Counted from the stretch's first letter, positions 12,301-22,768 are shown. The stretch is DNA of 64,000 bases from Bombyx mori (GCF_030269925.1 NC_085117.1:1364001-1428000); one strand, 5' to 3'. Notes: generated by a model not told the origin, from the letters alone. Program-made: numbers and translations.

Positions 12301-15300
12301 AACACCGATGTGAGTTCCTATACTGTTATGAGGATCCTCGCGATCCCGGTGGTAGATTCAGAGAAGCACTGCCCTTGCTAAGCCTAGTGTTAGGTAATTC
12401 TCTCAAGTTGAGCCCCCGTGAGCTCACCTATCAGACGTAGCTGGAATAGCCTCTTAGGCTTTTTATTGCTTAGATGGGTGGACGAGCTCACAGCCCAACT
12501 GATGTTAAGTGGTTACTGGAGCCCATAGACATCTACAACGTAAAAGATGCATTTATCGGAGCGTCGGGAGGTCGGGCATATGGTTGTTGACCAGCAACTA
12601 GCCATCAATGGAGTCCACGGTGAGCGATGGACTTCAATAAACCTTGAAATATATCGACTATAGCGTTGAATTTTGATTAATTTAATTATCCAGACGGTTA
12701 AATTATTAAAACAGTCAGGGATTAGGATGATGATTAGTGATTCAGATTCGTCAGATTTGGAATTCGCCCGCCATGACAAGTTTTTGCTTCACGAATTAAT
12801 AATATACAGATTTATAGATATATTTATCAATTTCCCAGGAATGCTACGTGCTTGATACCGGAAGTTACAGCGGCATCTATGTGTGGGTCGGGCGCGGCTC
12901 GAACCTAAAGGTAACGGTCGCTATCCGACCACAGATGGCGATCGAATCGCTTTAACTAAGAAATATATTTTTTATTTTTTGTTGAGTCCCCAATAGCTCT
13001 ACAATGAGGTGTTTCAGGATTATCCATTCTTTCTGGGACACCCAGTATATTATATTCTTCATCTTTCTGTCATGGCCGAGGATCGCGACCACACGTGACT
13101 TTCCTCCATAGTGTTCAATCATGGGTGGCATGGACCGCATGGTTTTCTAGACTTATGGTTTATAGAGTTACTGTTGGTAGGACGTCTGGTGGGTCCGCAC
13201 GGGTAGGTACCACCTCCCTGCCTATTTCTGCCGTGAAGCAGTAACGATTTTCGGTTCGAAGGGCGGGGCAGCCGTTGTAACTATACTGAGACTTTAGAAC
13301 TCATGTCTCAAGGTGGGTGGCGGCATTTACGTTTGTAGATGTCTATGGGCTCCGGTAACCATTTAACACCAGATGGGCTGTGTAAAAATTAAAAAATAAA
13401 CTTACCACCAACCACTCCGTTAACCAGACCTGACCATCTGGCTTATTATCTGCCTAAGCGCCCTTGAGCTTTTATTTAGCTTTATGAGCTTCTCTAATTC
13501 ACGTTTAGGAGACCGCACCATGAAAACGAAAACGAAGACAGACATACAGACGACTTTTTTTTCTTTTTTTTTATTGCTTAGATGGGTGGACGAGCTCGCA
13601 GCCCACCTGGTGATAAGTGGTTACTGGAGCCCATAGACATTCACAATGTAAATGCGCCACCCACCTTGAGATATAAGTTCTAAGGTGTCAAGTATAGTTA
13701 CAACGGCTGCCCCACCCTTCAAACCGAAACGCATTACTGCTTCACGTCAGAAATAGGCAGAGCGGTGGTACCCACCCGCGCGGACTCACAAGAGGTCCTA
13801 CCACCAGTAAGTACCAGTAATAATGATAGTTATGTAGACAAATGTTGTAAATAAGTAGTAGTGAGATCGCGCGAGTCTGCGCCGCGCCCGGGCGGTCGTT
13901 GACCCGAGCATCAGCTGTTTTTGATTTTGTGTTTCATTGCTGGTTTATTTTTTTTAGTAGAGTAATGTATTTTTTATGAAACTATCGTTTCATGTAGCTT
14001 TACTAACACGATGGGGCGTGAAGAATGCTAATCAAACTTTTTAAAAATATGGTTTTTTTTTTAATACAAGTTCGATTTTTTAAGAGACTTAGACGATTTT
14101 CATTTTAAGAACAAACTAAAAGATAATCTTATTAGTGGAAATTATTATCACATAAATTATTTTCTTAGGGACGACATTGAAACTAAATGGAGTTATTAAT
14201 TATTGGTTGAATTATGGATGAATGAATGGTAAATTATATAATATTATAATATCTTGCACTGCACTAAAATTCGCATGTCAAATAATGACAAAGCATATAC
14301 GCTGCTTTTAACTTAAGTAATAACTCATTTTCACTATGCTTGGCGAATAAATGATTTCTTTCTTTCTTTTTCCGTCCCATCATCAATAGAGTCATTAGTG
14401 CTATTGTCACTCTTCGTTTTCGGAAGCGGTCTCCTAACATCCAGTATATTAATTAATGTCGTGTTTTGTTTAGGAGAAAGCCGAAGCGATGAATAGAGCT
14501 GAGCAATACCTGAAATACCACGACTATCCGGCTTGGGTGAGTGTCTATAATCGATTTCTTCACGGCCCCGAGTAACTCGACCTTCGAGCCGCAGACAGAC
14601 TAAAAAGCCTTAGTAACATATTTTTTTAAAGTAAAAGCAAGTAGATACTGCTACGCGCTGAGGTTCGGGATAAATAAAATTCCACCAAAAGTACAACTAA
14701 AAACTGTATTCAACACTTAGAACATTTTAAAATTCTCAATTCGTGTGTTCCGCTTCGCTTCAGGTGATCCGTTCGCTGTTTCGCTTCGAGTAGTTCCGAT
14801 TACTGACTAACTGCGTGCCATCTCTACAACGCTTTTGTAGTCGAGACGACATCCCTAACATCATCGAGAATATTCCACAAAATTATAGTATTGTGTGTTT
14901 CCGCTATCGGAAAATAGATGGCGTTGTACTTCTCGAGCGTTCTAGATGCTACTAGATCCTTTGACTATTCAGCGATAGATCACGTTACTCTTACCGGCGT
15001 AACAATACTTTTATTAAATCTCGACGCTATTGACTACATCGAAATTTAACAAGATGCCTAAATAAAAATAGCAATGTTGTTTTTCCTCTGATGTCTCCCC
15101 CGTCGGACAGATTGCTTTTGTTTGTTTTAAGTTTATTTTATACAAAATTTTAGGTCTTTTATTTATCGATTGAGGCACTACGAAGTCTAAGTCACATCTA
15201 AGCAATAAACAAAGAGGTCAAAAAAAATAATAACAAGTAAAAAAAAACGATCTGGCTTCGCAACATAAGCGAAGAAAGCGATTTTAACTGGTGGTAGGAC

Positions 15301-15721
15301 CTCTTGTGAGTCCGCACGGGTAGGTACCACCACCCCGCCTATTTCTGCCGTGAAGCAGTAATGCGTTTCGGTTTGAAGGGTGGGGCAGCCGTTGTAACTA
15401 TACTGAGACCTTAGAACTTATATCTCAAGGTGGGTGGCGCATTTACGTTGTGGATGTCTATGGGCTCCAGTAACCACTTAACACCAGGTGGGCTTTAAGC
15501 TCGTCCACCCGTCTAAGCAATAAAAATAAAATAAAAAAATGAGCCATGTGCTCACGACTAAATAAGATAAATTTAGAAGTCGGTTAAAATGAAACAGCTG
15601 ACGTCACCAGAAAAGCTTATTGTACTAACTAAATTATTCTCTCACACAGGTCCACGTGTCGAAGGTTCCGGAAGGCGCTGAACCGATACCCTTCAAGCAA
15701 TACTTCGAGGATTGGAACTGA
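3302..15721 (+). CDS. Gelsolin-like protein 1 (three gelsolin domains, no visible signal peptide)
   Basis: Ten coding exons: 3302-3370, 5793-5867, 7547-7739, 8967-9082, 10028-10205, 11282-11382, 12193-12309, 12839-12910, 14474-14536, 15650-15721. All introns are GT-AG, phases match and the sum is 1,056 nt (351 aa plus TGA). The product matches the gelsolin/villin superfamily (calcium-regulated actin severing, capping and nucleation) and is close in length to CapG and severin. G1, about residues 10-130, shows [17 protein letters not shown] (58-65), SQDEAGAAA (69-77) and AVQHRE (92-97). The G1-G2 junction has KGGHASGF and a basic KGKRNVRVK stretch. G2 has NNGDCFILD (160-168). G3, about 245-351, has DECYVLDTG and ends in PFKQYFEDW. 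The ATG directly follows a splice acceptor (tttcaattaacag), so a leader exon probably lies upstream and an alternative coding start there cannot be excluded. Family assignment is secure; actin activity is inferred. Confidence 0.9.
3397..3790 (+). repeat. Direct duplication with 260-bp spacing next to gelsolin 1 exon 1
   Basis: The segment at 3397-3540 (from cgtgaatccgt) recurs at 3657-3787 with few differences. A diverged Bm1-like piece (3545-3650) lies between them. The first copy starts about 27 bp after the exon 1 donor. Confidence 0.85.
3545..3650 (+). mobile_element. Bm1 fragment, diverged
   Basis: 'cctgtctatttctcccacgaagcagtaa' and 'catgtctcaagg' blocks only. Lies between the two halves of the local duplication. 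Confidence 0.6.
4053..4291 (+). mobile_element. Bm1 SINE, headless
   Basis: gtaggacggcttgtgag to cttagcaataaaaac, with several substitutions. Confidence 0.9.
4894..5113 (-). mobile_element. Helitron-like family C
   Basis: CTAGCGACCCGCCCTCGCTT to the inverse of TCTATATCAATACTAATA, with 'gcctattcgaaacaaacaaac' inside. In gelsolin 1 intron 1. Confidence 0.7.
5172..5456 (+). repeat. R2f, complete
   Basis: 'caccacaagcaccggtcatc' to 'gatagggg' plus A tail. Confidence 0.75.
5513..5655 (+). mobile_element. Bm1 SINE, truncated at both ends
   Basis: Stops after 'cttacatctcac', about 140 bp before gelsolin 1 exon 2. Confidence 0.88.
6005..6225 (+). mobile_element. LINE 3' end, coding remnant
   Basis: Encodes [16 protein letters not shown], a typical C-terminal stretch of a non-LTR reverse transcriptase protein, then an agaagaagaag tail. 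Confidence 0.65.
6361..6599 (+). mobile_element. Bm1 SINE, headless
   Basis: aggacctcttgtgagtccgc to ctaagcaataaaaaat. Confidence 0.92.
7047..7268 (-). mobile_element. Bm1 SINE, headless
   Basis: Reverse copy with a short deletion after 'gagctcagagccc'. Confidence 0.92.
7776..8045 (-). mobile_element. Jockey-type LINE, C-terminal coding end plus tail, in gelsolin 1 intron 3
   Basis: The reverse strand encodes [19 protein letters not shown] and [15 protein letters not shown], the characteristic last residues of Jockey-clade reverse transcriptase proteins, followed by the 'ctgcctacaaggg' tail. 5'-truncated and inactive. It starts about 36 bp after gelsolin 1 exon 3. Confidence 0.8.
8285..8573 (+). 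mobile_element. Helitron-like element, family A
   Basis: Begins TCTATATATATAAAAATGAA and ends GGGTGAGCTAG. TC...CTAG ends without target duplication and inverted repeats fit a non-autonomous Helitron. In gelsolin 1 intron 3. Confidence 0.75.
9107..10017 (+). repeat. 105-bp tandem satellite (about 8.7 copies) filling gelsolin 1 intron 4
   Basis: Units start at 9107, 9212, 9317, 9422, 9527, 9632, 9737, 9842 and 9947, exactly 105 bp apart and nearly identical. Variants tgtagacatagtcctgtg (units 6 and 9) and tacac for tgcac (ends of units 2 and 5) show recent unequal exchange. Because 105 is a multiple of three and the unit lacks stops in at least two frames, the array produces long spurious reading frames (8894-10231 and 9088-10044). 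Confidence 0.97.
10360..10642 (+). mobile_element. Two Jockey-type LINE tail fragments
   Basis: 10360-10470 (ttctccttcaaacgaggctc ... atcaggtgggctg) and 10540-10642 (ggtaggcagcggcttggc ... ctgcctacaaggg), in gelsolin 1 intron 5. Confidence 0.65.
10760..10992 (-). mobile_element. Bm1 SINE, headless
   Basis: ttccttagatggttgaacga to ctaccatcagt, in gelsolin 1 intron 5. Confidence 0.9.
11453..11512. repeat. Fragment of the same LTR family
   Basis: Contains 'aacttccaccgaagtacaaattaaaactctattcaac', matching the 5' quarter of the 356-bp solo LTRs. It is cut off by a Helitron-like element. Confidence 0.55.
11543..11925 (-). mobile_element. Helitron-like family B, complete
   Basis: CTAGTGGTCCCGCAGTAGTC at the left, inverse of TCTATATATTAATACGTG at the right. 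In gelsolin 1 intron 6. Confidence 0.75.
12329..12459 (+). repeat. R2f, 3' half
   Basis: Starts 20 bp after gelsolin 1 exon 7 at 'gaggatcctcgcgatcc'. Confidence 0.7.
12462..12544 (-). mobile_element. Bm1 SINE, 3' end only
   Basis: Only the tail and 80 bp of body remain, joined to an upstream fragment of the second repeat family. Confidence 0.88.
12590..12780. repeat. Unclassified dispersed repeat, copy 1
   Basis: 'ggacttcaataaaccttgaaa', 'aattatccagacggttaaatt' and 'cagtcagggattaggatgat' recur in the same order at 41400-41580. In gelsolin 1 intron 7. Confidence 0.75.
13035..13145 (-). mobile_element. LINE 3' end fragment, reverse
   Basis: 'gatcgcgaccacacgtgac' and 'gtgttcaatcatgggtggc' are inverses of the 1500-1550 region. 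Confidence 0.6.
13171..13400 (+). mobile_element. Bm1 SINE, headless, 3' shortened
   Basis: Ends at 'gatgggctgtgt' before the usual cgtccaccc tail. Confidence 0.9.
13563..13808 (-). mobile_element. Bm1 SINE, headless
   Basis: T-rich start then the canonical reverse body to 'ctaccaccagtaa'. Confidence 0.93.
13809..14473. other. AT-rich remainder of gelsolin 1 intron 8
   Basis: Only the element tail 'gaataaatgatttctttctttc' near 14350 is recognised. Confidence 0.5.
14649..15004. mobile_element. Solo LTR, 356 bp, in gelsolin 1 intron 9
   Basis: TG...CA ends (TGCTACGCGC ... GCGTAACA) with a perfect 4-bp target duplication, ATAC (14645-14648, 15005-15008). Same length as the copy at 35492-35847. 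No internal retroelement remains, so it fits LTR-LTR recombination of a gypsy-like element; the superfamily is inferred from the 4-bp duplication. Confidence 0.7.
15054..15190 (+). mobile_element. Helitron-like family A, 5'-truncated
   Basis: Carries the 'cccccgtcggacagattgct' and 'gaggcactacgaagtct' blocks of family A, without the 5' half. Confidence 0.7.
15288..15538 (+). mobile_element. Bm1 SINE, headless
   Basis: actggtggtaggacctc to a long A-rich tail, about 110 bp before gelsolin 1 exon 10. Confidence 0.93.
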
Positions 15722-15744
15722 AATGGCCCAGCACAAAGCGAAAT

Positions 15745-16133
15745 TATATCGAGGGGTGATTTTTACAGGAGTTCTATCTAAATGAAATTATTGTTATTAT
15801 AATTAATAATCTAAATTAATCTAAATAAAAGTTTGATGATATAAAACTTAAAATTAAAAAAAACTTAATTGAATTTAAAATTACAAATATCAAACTGTTC
15901 ATGATAATACAATATGAAATTATTATTATTATAATTAATAATTAAATTAAGCTAAATTAAAATTTAATTTAAAGCTTAGAGTTCAAAAATAATTTAATTT
16001 ACTTGAATTTCAACTAAAAACATCGAACTGTTGATGCTGATATCAAATAAAACGGACCTTTAATTGCAAAGATAAATGTCGCGTGTTAAGAGAAATATCA
16101 CCTAAATCAAACAGTCTTTCATCCCTCGATATC
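15745..16133. mobile_element. AT-rich MITE forming the gelsolin 1 3' UTR
   Basis: Inverted ends ATATCGAGGGGTGA and TCATCCCTCGATAT. Partial or nested copies of the same family occur at 40690-40835 and 51164-51876. It starts about 25 bp after the gelsolin 1 stop codon and carries the first AATAAA signals. Confidence 0.8.
15824..15829 (+). terminator. Likely polyadenylation signal of gelsolin 1
   Basis: AATAAA lies 103 bp after the stop codon of gelsolin 1. It is inside a MITE that starts about 25 bp after that stop; a further AATAAA occurs near 16046 in the same element. Confidence 0.5.
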
Positions 16134-16213
16134 TATCTTTATATGTATAAATAAAAGAGAATGTACTTATTGAAATTATCTTACTTACAAACTTAAACTT
16201 ACAACTTTTTATT

Positions 16214-16456
16214 ACTGGTGGTAGGACATCTTGTGAGTCCGCGCGGGTAGGTACCACCACCCTGCCTAGTTCTGCCGTGAAGCAGTAATGCGTTTCGGTT
16301 TGAAGGGCGGAGCAGCCGTTGTAACTATACTTGAAATTTTAGAACGTATATCTCAAGATGGGTTCCGCATTTACATTTTAGATGTCTATGGGCTCCGGTA
16401 ACCGCTTAAGATCAGGTGGGCTGTGAGCTCGTCCACACATCAAAGCAAAAAAAAAG
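16214..16456 (+). mobile_element. Bm1 SINE, headless
   Basis: First recognised repeat beyond the gelsolin 1 3' MITE; tail 'catcaaagcaaaaaaaa'. Confidence 0.92.
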
Positions 16457-17896
16457 TCTAGAGTCTAGCCACTTAACACCGCGTGACCCGTGACATATCC
16501 GATTAGTGTTATTAAAATTGTTACTTCTTATTCTAGCGATTTCATTTTATTATACTCAAATACTCAAAAGTAACATGTTATGATTCGTAATACAATATAG
16601 ATGGTAATTATTATATCAAGAGGCATTTGAAGATGACGGATAACGCCTCAGTTGTCGGAGCGTATTTTGCTTCAATGAGCTTCTATGAGCATTTACAATG
16701 AATGTCGAGTGGCACCACTCTAGCGGTCAAGTTCATCTCTAAATGAGTCTTAAGAGAATTCGTCAAAAAAATTCTCTCAACCAAACGGTTCGTAGCTGAG
16801 AAAAGTTTGGAAACCACTGGCCCGAGCCACTAAAGGTCGTCTTGAATGTGTCCACAATGTTCCAGAGCATTCCACATAGTACTAGTAGAAGCTTCGATAT
16901 TCGCTTTTTGCTATTCGACAACAGATGGCGTTGTCCGCCCCAGCCCAACGTCTCACTCGACCCAGTGTGCTTCGACGGACGTCATGATCCTAAACATCAA
17001 CTTTATCGCGTTTTCATGTCTTTTAATGTATTAAAATAAAATGTATTCAGTATTACGTTAATTAAAAATGTATTTAACATTGTATTTCGGTTTGTTTATT
17101 TGTCATTCAATTAATGCAATTAAATAGTAATTCTATAAGTTAGGAAATAATAAAATTAATATTAAACAAAATATCCAAAACCCATAAAAGTAATTTTCAA
17201 TTGTGTCGCGAATTCAAAGAATAAACTATTAATATAAAACATGGTTCAAACTGAAGTGTAAGCACAAACTGTTCATAATAAATATAATTGTTTAAGACTT
17301 TTTTTTTAAATGTTATTCCTCATTAATTAGCACACGGAATATAAATCGCACAATCACAATATTAAAATGTTATTAGCATTAAATATACTGCACTGTTTAT
17401 TAACAAAAGCATTGTCACTGGCTGAATTGAATAAATAGTGCTGGATAGGTACAAAAAAAAAGGTTCAAATGTCCGCTTCGATACATTGGCAGAATGGCGT
17501 TTCATGTCACGTGAATTTACCATAGTTCATGCTTAAGGAACGATTAGCCACGTCTGACGTCATCTCTTCTTTAAATATTTATTTAAAACGTCTGTATAAA
17601 TCAGCAACTGTGTTAAGGTTACCTTTTAGATCGTTCCGGGATGTTCGCGTCTGTATCTGTATTCGAAGTGTCACAAATGTCATTATGACAGCTGACATTT
17701 TTGACATCTGTCACAAACTACGCCACTATTATTGTATTCGGTCAATGGTTTTTATTTTGTAGTAAATTTTATACAATTTGTTCTTTAACACTAATAAAGA
17801 TAAAATTTGAAAATCAGTTTGCTGTTTTTTATTTACCAAATGGCAGAGAGTCTAGTGAAGAAGTTTGTTGTAAATGACACAGACTTGACTAAACCC
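16457..17896. other. Intergenic, no gene seen
   Basis: Mostly AT-rich. A GC-richer patch at 16840-17000 has short open frames on both strands without recognisable protein. 17540-17730 holds a CRE-like 'tgacgtca' and 'tgacagctgaca', which could be regulatory but are isolated. Confidence 0.45.
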
Positions 17897-18110
17897 TAAC
17901 CCATGCATCAACCCGCTGAGTTTCTCGCCGGATCTTCTGAGCGGGTCGCGTTTCCGATCCGGTAGTAGATTCATTCGCGAAGCAGCTGCCCTTGAGTTGT
18001 CAGGTCTCCTTCGGAGGCGCTCGGGCAGCTGTTAGCAAATCGCTCCCCTCTTGGCTCAGCCTTTGCTCGCCCTCCTGTCCTGGTAAAACTGGAAAGGCTT
18101 TCGGGCCACC
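17897..18110 (+). repeat. R2f variant with extra GC-rich segment
   Basis: 'cccgctgagtttctcgccgg' plus an insert 'ttgtcaggtctccttcggag' not seen in most copies; 40490-40640 shares parts of it. Confidence 0.65.
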
Positions 18111-18159
18111 AGTGATACTTCTTTGACAAAAAACAAAGAATGTTTCATAATTTAATTGA

Positions 18160-18310
18160 CGAAGTCGTCTCGGCCTAATGCGTAAGACGTCCGGCGCGTT
18201 CGCATCTAGCGACGCGTCTGTGCTATGTTCGAATCCCGCAGACTAGCATCAATTATCCTATTTAAATACTCAACTCACGTCAATTCCACTATGAGGAAGT
18301 AACAAATGAT
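18160..18310 (+). mobile_element. Bm1 head fragment (tRNA-like)
   Basis: 'ggcctaatgcgtaagacgtc' and 'gttcgaatcccgc' are the A- and B-box regions; the body is absent. Confidence 0.7.
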
Positions 18311-18344
18311 AGTGGACATTTTTTTATTTGCATTATTTTCTTGT

Positions 18345-18575
18345 TTTTTTTATTGCTAAGGTCAGTGGACAAGCTGATGTTAAGTGGTTACTGGAGCCCA
18401 TAGACATCTACAACGTGAATGCCGCCACTTGAGATAATAGTTCTAAGGTCTCAGTATAGTTACAACGGCTGCCCCGCCCTTCAAACCGAAACGCATTACT
18501 GCTTCACGGCAGAATTAGGCAGGGCGGTGGTACCTACCCGTGCGGACTCACAAGAGGTCCTACCACCAGTAAAAT
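18345..18575 (-). mobile_element. Bm1 SINE, headless
   Basis: Reverse body with a deletion after 'ggacaagctgatg'. Confidence 0.9.
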
Positions 18576-18954
18576 TACTTATCTGTTAAAAGACAATATA
18601 ATTACTAGCATCTAATTTAGAAAATACGACTTTAGCTAATGTGTAAATGTACTGTAATGATTGTAAGTTTGTTTTTGTGCATCAATAAATTTTAAAATAA
18701 TAATATCCGACTGTTTATATCCTATACGAATATAAACAGATTGACGTAAACTTTTCTATGAAGCTTAATCTAAAGCTGAATTTACCGAGAACTAGAGAAT
18801 GATGAATGATATTTGTGTATTTAACAAATAATCTTTCGTAAATATTGTTATAACGTGTTATCAAGAGCACTGTGATAAACTTTAACCCTTAATCTAGGTA
18901 GGGCTGTGTTCACATTTTTAATATCCTCTAATTAGATCGGCATATGAGTTTTTT

Positions 18955-19084
18955 TATTTTTTTTTTATTGCTTCGATGGGTGGACGGTCTCACAGCCCAC
19001 CTGGTGTTAAGTGGTTACTGGAGCCCATAGACATCAACGAGGTAAATGCGCCACCCACCTAGAGATATAAGTTCTAAGGTCTCA
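18955..19084 (-). mobile_element. Bm1 SINE, 3' half
   Basis: Ends at 'ttctaaggtctca'. Confidence 0.9.
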
Positions 19085-19972
19085 AGCACGGAATAGATAA
19101 ATAAGGTTGGAAAGGCCTTTGCTCTAATTTTGTATCAGAACCAGTGTCGCCGCTTCATCCCCACTATTGTAATTTCTACACATACACATACTGTGATTAC
19201 AAGTATTTCGCACACAACAAAAACACCCACACATAAATCTCAGGACAGATATTCGTTCGCAAACTAGCACAAAACACCCGTAGGCATACACACTCACACA
19301 CGCAAAAAGGCAATAAAAATGTTCATACACGCTAGTGCTTGATAAAATCGATATTCTTTATCGATAAATTATCTGATGAATGAATGGAGAAAATGAAACA
19401 TGAAATAAATATTGAAAAAAAAAACTATTTTACTTTTATTAATTACAAATAGTCACTGTCCCTGGAATAAAACGTATTTGTTAAGCAGTTGGCGCTTGCT
19501 ATTAATTGCGAATGACTTTTTCAAAACTAAGTGTATTCTGATTTTTTTATGGTAAAATCATTTTCAGTAAAATGTTTAGAGCAAATAGTACTCGTCTTTG
19601 TCTCCAGTTTTCTCTACCTGTCACGTCAATCCATTGTTCCCTGGCGTTAGGTTCTTTAGGAAACCTAAAAATTTTTATTTATTGCATAAGTAATAGCATT
19701 TTACTTAGATTTTAATACGTCTTAGAAAATATAGTAAATACCCGTAAATGAGAGGTCTACATGTCCCTTTATATTATACCTTCACATTAATTCAATGATA
19801 ATAATTCGATAATAATAATACATATTTATTTTACTCAAAATACGTCTCACTAAGAATATACTAGGTATCATTAATTAAATATAAAATAATGCAAAAATTG
19901 TCCATGTCAAATGTAAATATAGTCGAGAATTCCATCGATGATTTAATTTCACCACATGGTCACCTCACTACA
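19085..19972. other. Intergenic, no gene seen
   Basis: Includes a CACA-rich stretch (19180-19310) that yields a cysteine-rich reverse frame of no recognised family. Confidence 0.45.
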
Positions 19973-19974
19973 TA

Positions 19975-21259
19975 GGCGGCACTGAAAATTTCGGGAATTA
20001 ACGAAGTGACACAACATTACTATTTAAAAATGTATTTATTGCTTTTCGAAGTATTCTCCGCGAAATTTGACACATTTTTCCATACGATGGAACCAATCAT
20101 TGAAGTAACCATTCCATTCGGAAGTTGGGCTCTCCAAAATGGCCGTTTTGTAGGCATCCACAGCTTCTTCAGGTGATGAAAATCTCTGTCCACGCAATTT
20201 ATTCTTTATTTTAGGGAAAGTATAGAAATCATTAGGGCTTAGGTCGGGGCTGTACGGCGGATGGTCTAATAATTTTATGTTTTCTTGCTCTAAAAACTCT
20301 TTTGTTCTGTGCGCGGTGTGAGAACTCGCATTGTCGTGATGGAGGATGATGCGGCGGTTGCAGTTCTCTTTACGGAGTTCAGAAACGACCTGTGGCAAAC
20401 AAATGCTAGCATACCATTCTGCATTAACCGTTCTTTGTCCCTCAAGAGGAATAGGAACATGGCCGGTTTTGGAGACAAACGTGGCCACCATTTTTTTTTG
20501 CAACACTCCGTGAACGAACAATTTTTGTTGGCTTTCACTCATTTTCGAACACCCAAACTCGTGACTGGTTTTTTGTTTCGGGTTCGTACGCGTATATCCA
20601 GGATTCGTCACCTGATACAATGTTATATACAGCATTTGAGGATCCTGCATGGAATCTTTCGAGAGTTCTGACACACCAAGTAACGCGAGCCGCTTTTTGC
20701 TCTTCACAGAGCGAATGCGGTATCCATCGGGAAAACAACTTTTTTACACCTAATTGTTCATGCCAGATTATTTGTATTTGATTCATGCCAATGTCTACAG
20801 TTGCCTGAATTTCGCGGTATGTCACATGTCGATGTTTCTCAATCTGCTTACGCACAGCATCAACGTTTTCTTGGGTGACTGCAGTTTTTGGACGACCTTG
20901 ATGGGGATCATCACTGAGCTTGACACGTCCACGTTGAAACTCAGCAAACCAGCGATAAATTGTGGTTTTGGATGGGGCTTCATCACCAAATGCAGAAATC
21001 ATCCGGTCAACACACTGTTTTTGTGTTAAACCACTTCGAAAGTCATAATAAATCATGGCTCTTGAATTTTCTCGAGTCAATTCCATTTTCTCAACGACTA
21101 AACAAGTTTGACAAAACCTCATGACAAGACCGAGAATCTTATTTTAAATAAATAAATGGTATTCGATTTTTAAAACCAAGGAGTTTTCAATTAAAAAGAT
21201 TTTAATATGACAGGAACAGTGGAAATATTCTATTCCCGATACTTTTAGTGCAGCCCTCG
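19975..21259 (-). mobile_element. Mariner transposon (DD34D), complete ends, inactive transposase
   Basis: A 1,285-bp element flanked by TA at 19973-19974 and 21260-21261. The imperfect terminal inverted repeats share GCACT.AAA and TCGGGAAT. The minus-strand transposase is interrupted by a frameshift. Confidence 0.9.
20036..21122 (-). pseudogene. Mariner transposase, frameshifted
   Basis: Minus-strand coding sequence in two overlapping frames: the N-terminal part at 21122-20535 and the C-terminal part at 20707-20036. The native start is probably the internal methionine at about 21086 (MELTRENSRAMIYYDF). A paired HTH N-terminus with FGDEAPSKTTIYRW and RGRVKLSDDPHQGRP is followed by the catalytic domain. 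The first Asp is in GDESWIYAYEPET, the second in HHDNASSHT and the third in YSPDLSPND, with 34 residues between the last two (DD34D). Frame is lost just after VWVFENE at about 20535-20560, which separates the first Asp from the other two. Known cut-and-paste transposase; not functional as it stands. Confidence 0.92.
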
Positions 21260-21261
21260 TA

Positions 21262-21729
21262 TCGACAAACTGCACCACGGCCAATCAGGGCAAAGGCCGA
21301 AATTTCAAAGATTGAAGTGTAGAGAACGCAATGCATGTAGTACATTGGAAGCTGACTTGGTCATTGCGTTCATTGGGCGAGTACACATCGCGCAATGTAT
21401 GCTATTTATAACTTGCTGCAATAATATTGTTAATGTTTGGAATTTCATAATGCTCAGTATATTTTTATGTTTTAGACAAATAATATTGTAATTAAATGGC
21501 AATTTCGACTTACCGATCGAAAGATATACCTCCTCGCTCTATACTTGAGGTCTGATTTTTTGTTTTACAAGTTATAATTGCACAACACGGCACTATAAAG
21601 CGGAGATCTGTTCGCCAAAGTAGTCCAAAGCGCACTAAACGCGGTGAATGAAAGAATCGGTCGAGTTATGTTTGTAGAATCATAACTTTGGCACGCTTGC
21701 CCCGCCTACATTACCATTCCAACTTTATT
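21262..21729. other. Intergenic, no gene seen
   Basis: Unique-looking; 'cattgcgttcattgggcgag' and nearby 'gcgcaatgta' motifs, without coding signal. Confidence 0.4.
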
Positions 21730-21866
21730 TATCTATTCCGTGGTCTCAAGCATAGTTACAGCGGCTGCCCCGCCCTTCAAACCGAAACGCATTACTGCTT
21801 CACGGCATAAATAGGCGGGGTGGTGGTGAATACCCGTGCAGATTCATAAGACGTCTTACCACCAGT
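21730..21866 (-). mobile_element. Bm1 SINE, middle fragment
   Basis: 'cggctgccccgcccttcaaa' to 'cgtcttaccaccagt', joined to a palindromic-MITE half. Confidence 0.88.
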
Positions 21867-21975
21867 GTGCTTTGTGCGAGTTTTTTAACGCTCTCGACAG
21901 CGTAAAAGTTAACTCAATTTCGTACGGAGTTGGAAAGTTTGTCGATGTTTGCCGCTAGAGGCGCTGTATTAAAAA
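21867..21975. mobile_element. Half-copy of the palindromic MITE family
   Basis: One arm plus core (gtgtgctttgtgcgag ... ttgccgctagaggcgctg), abutting a Bm1 fragment on its left. Confidence 0.75.
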
Positions 21976-22384
21976 ATAACTAAATCAAAAACCAAACAAG
22001 TTTCCATCACTAAAATCACGAGTAAGTAGAAAGTGAAATAATGAAAAAAAAACTTATTTATAAATATAAGTTTACAAAAAAAACAAATGAAAAGCAACAC
22101 TCTATTTTTTATTATACACACATCACTCACCTCATCATCACTCATCACATCAGCATTTAGTGGACATGGGTGGAAAAAAAGAATAAAAATATCATTACAA
22201 TGATAAGTGTTGTACATAATAAAATATTAGAATAAGAAGTGATAGAATGTAAAAATAGATAGATTTAGTAAATTTTGTGTTATAATTAATATAAAAATAA
22301 ATTAAATTTTCGCATGCCTAAACAGGCGAAATATATGAAGCTATGTCCTATATCTTATAAACTATATTTCTGGCGAATAAAGAT

Positions 22385-22411
22385 TTTCTTTCTTTCTTTC
22401 TTTCTTTCAAA
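22385..22411. repeat. (TTTC)n microsatellite at a transposon end
   Basis: Follows 'ctggcgaataaagatttt'. The same motif (ggcgaataaatgatttctttctttc) occurs at 14342-14370, so it is the tail of a dispersed element. Confidence 0.8.
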
Positions 22412-22419
22412 AATATCTA

Positions 22420-22503
22420 CCGGTTTGCGGGATTTGAACCTTGGCACAATCGCGCCGCTCAACACGACTGCACCGGGCGTCTTATCTATTGGGCCGTCAA
22501 AAC
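22420..22503 (-). mobile_element. Bm1-type head fragment
   Basis: 'gcgggatttgaacc' and 'cgtcttatctattgggcc' are the inverse B and A boxes. Confidence 0.65.
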
Positions 22504-22768
22504 GCACACTACAATAGTATCTAACTCAATCCACTTTAACCTTGAATATCCGTCATTCATTTTCCTCCTATAAAACTTTACTTTATTTTTAGGGCCAAAA
22601 AAAAACCAACTAGTCTGAACACGGCTTTATGTTTTTATATTTTTAAGCTGACATTATTTCTGTCTGTCACAATTTATTTTTTAAGATCTATTTGATTTGA
22701 TCATTGAAAACATAGCTTGTTGTAATTTCTCGTGTTTGATTAATCTGATTCGCGTCTATTTATCTAAA

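Noticed and set aside
20309..20671. Plus-strand 120-codon frame
   Set aside because: Shadow of the minus-strand mariner transposase.
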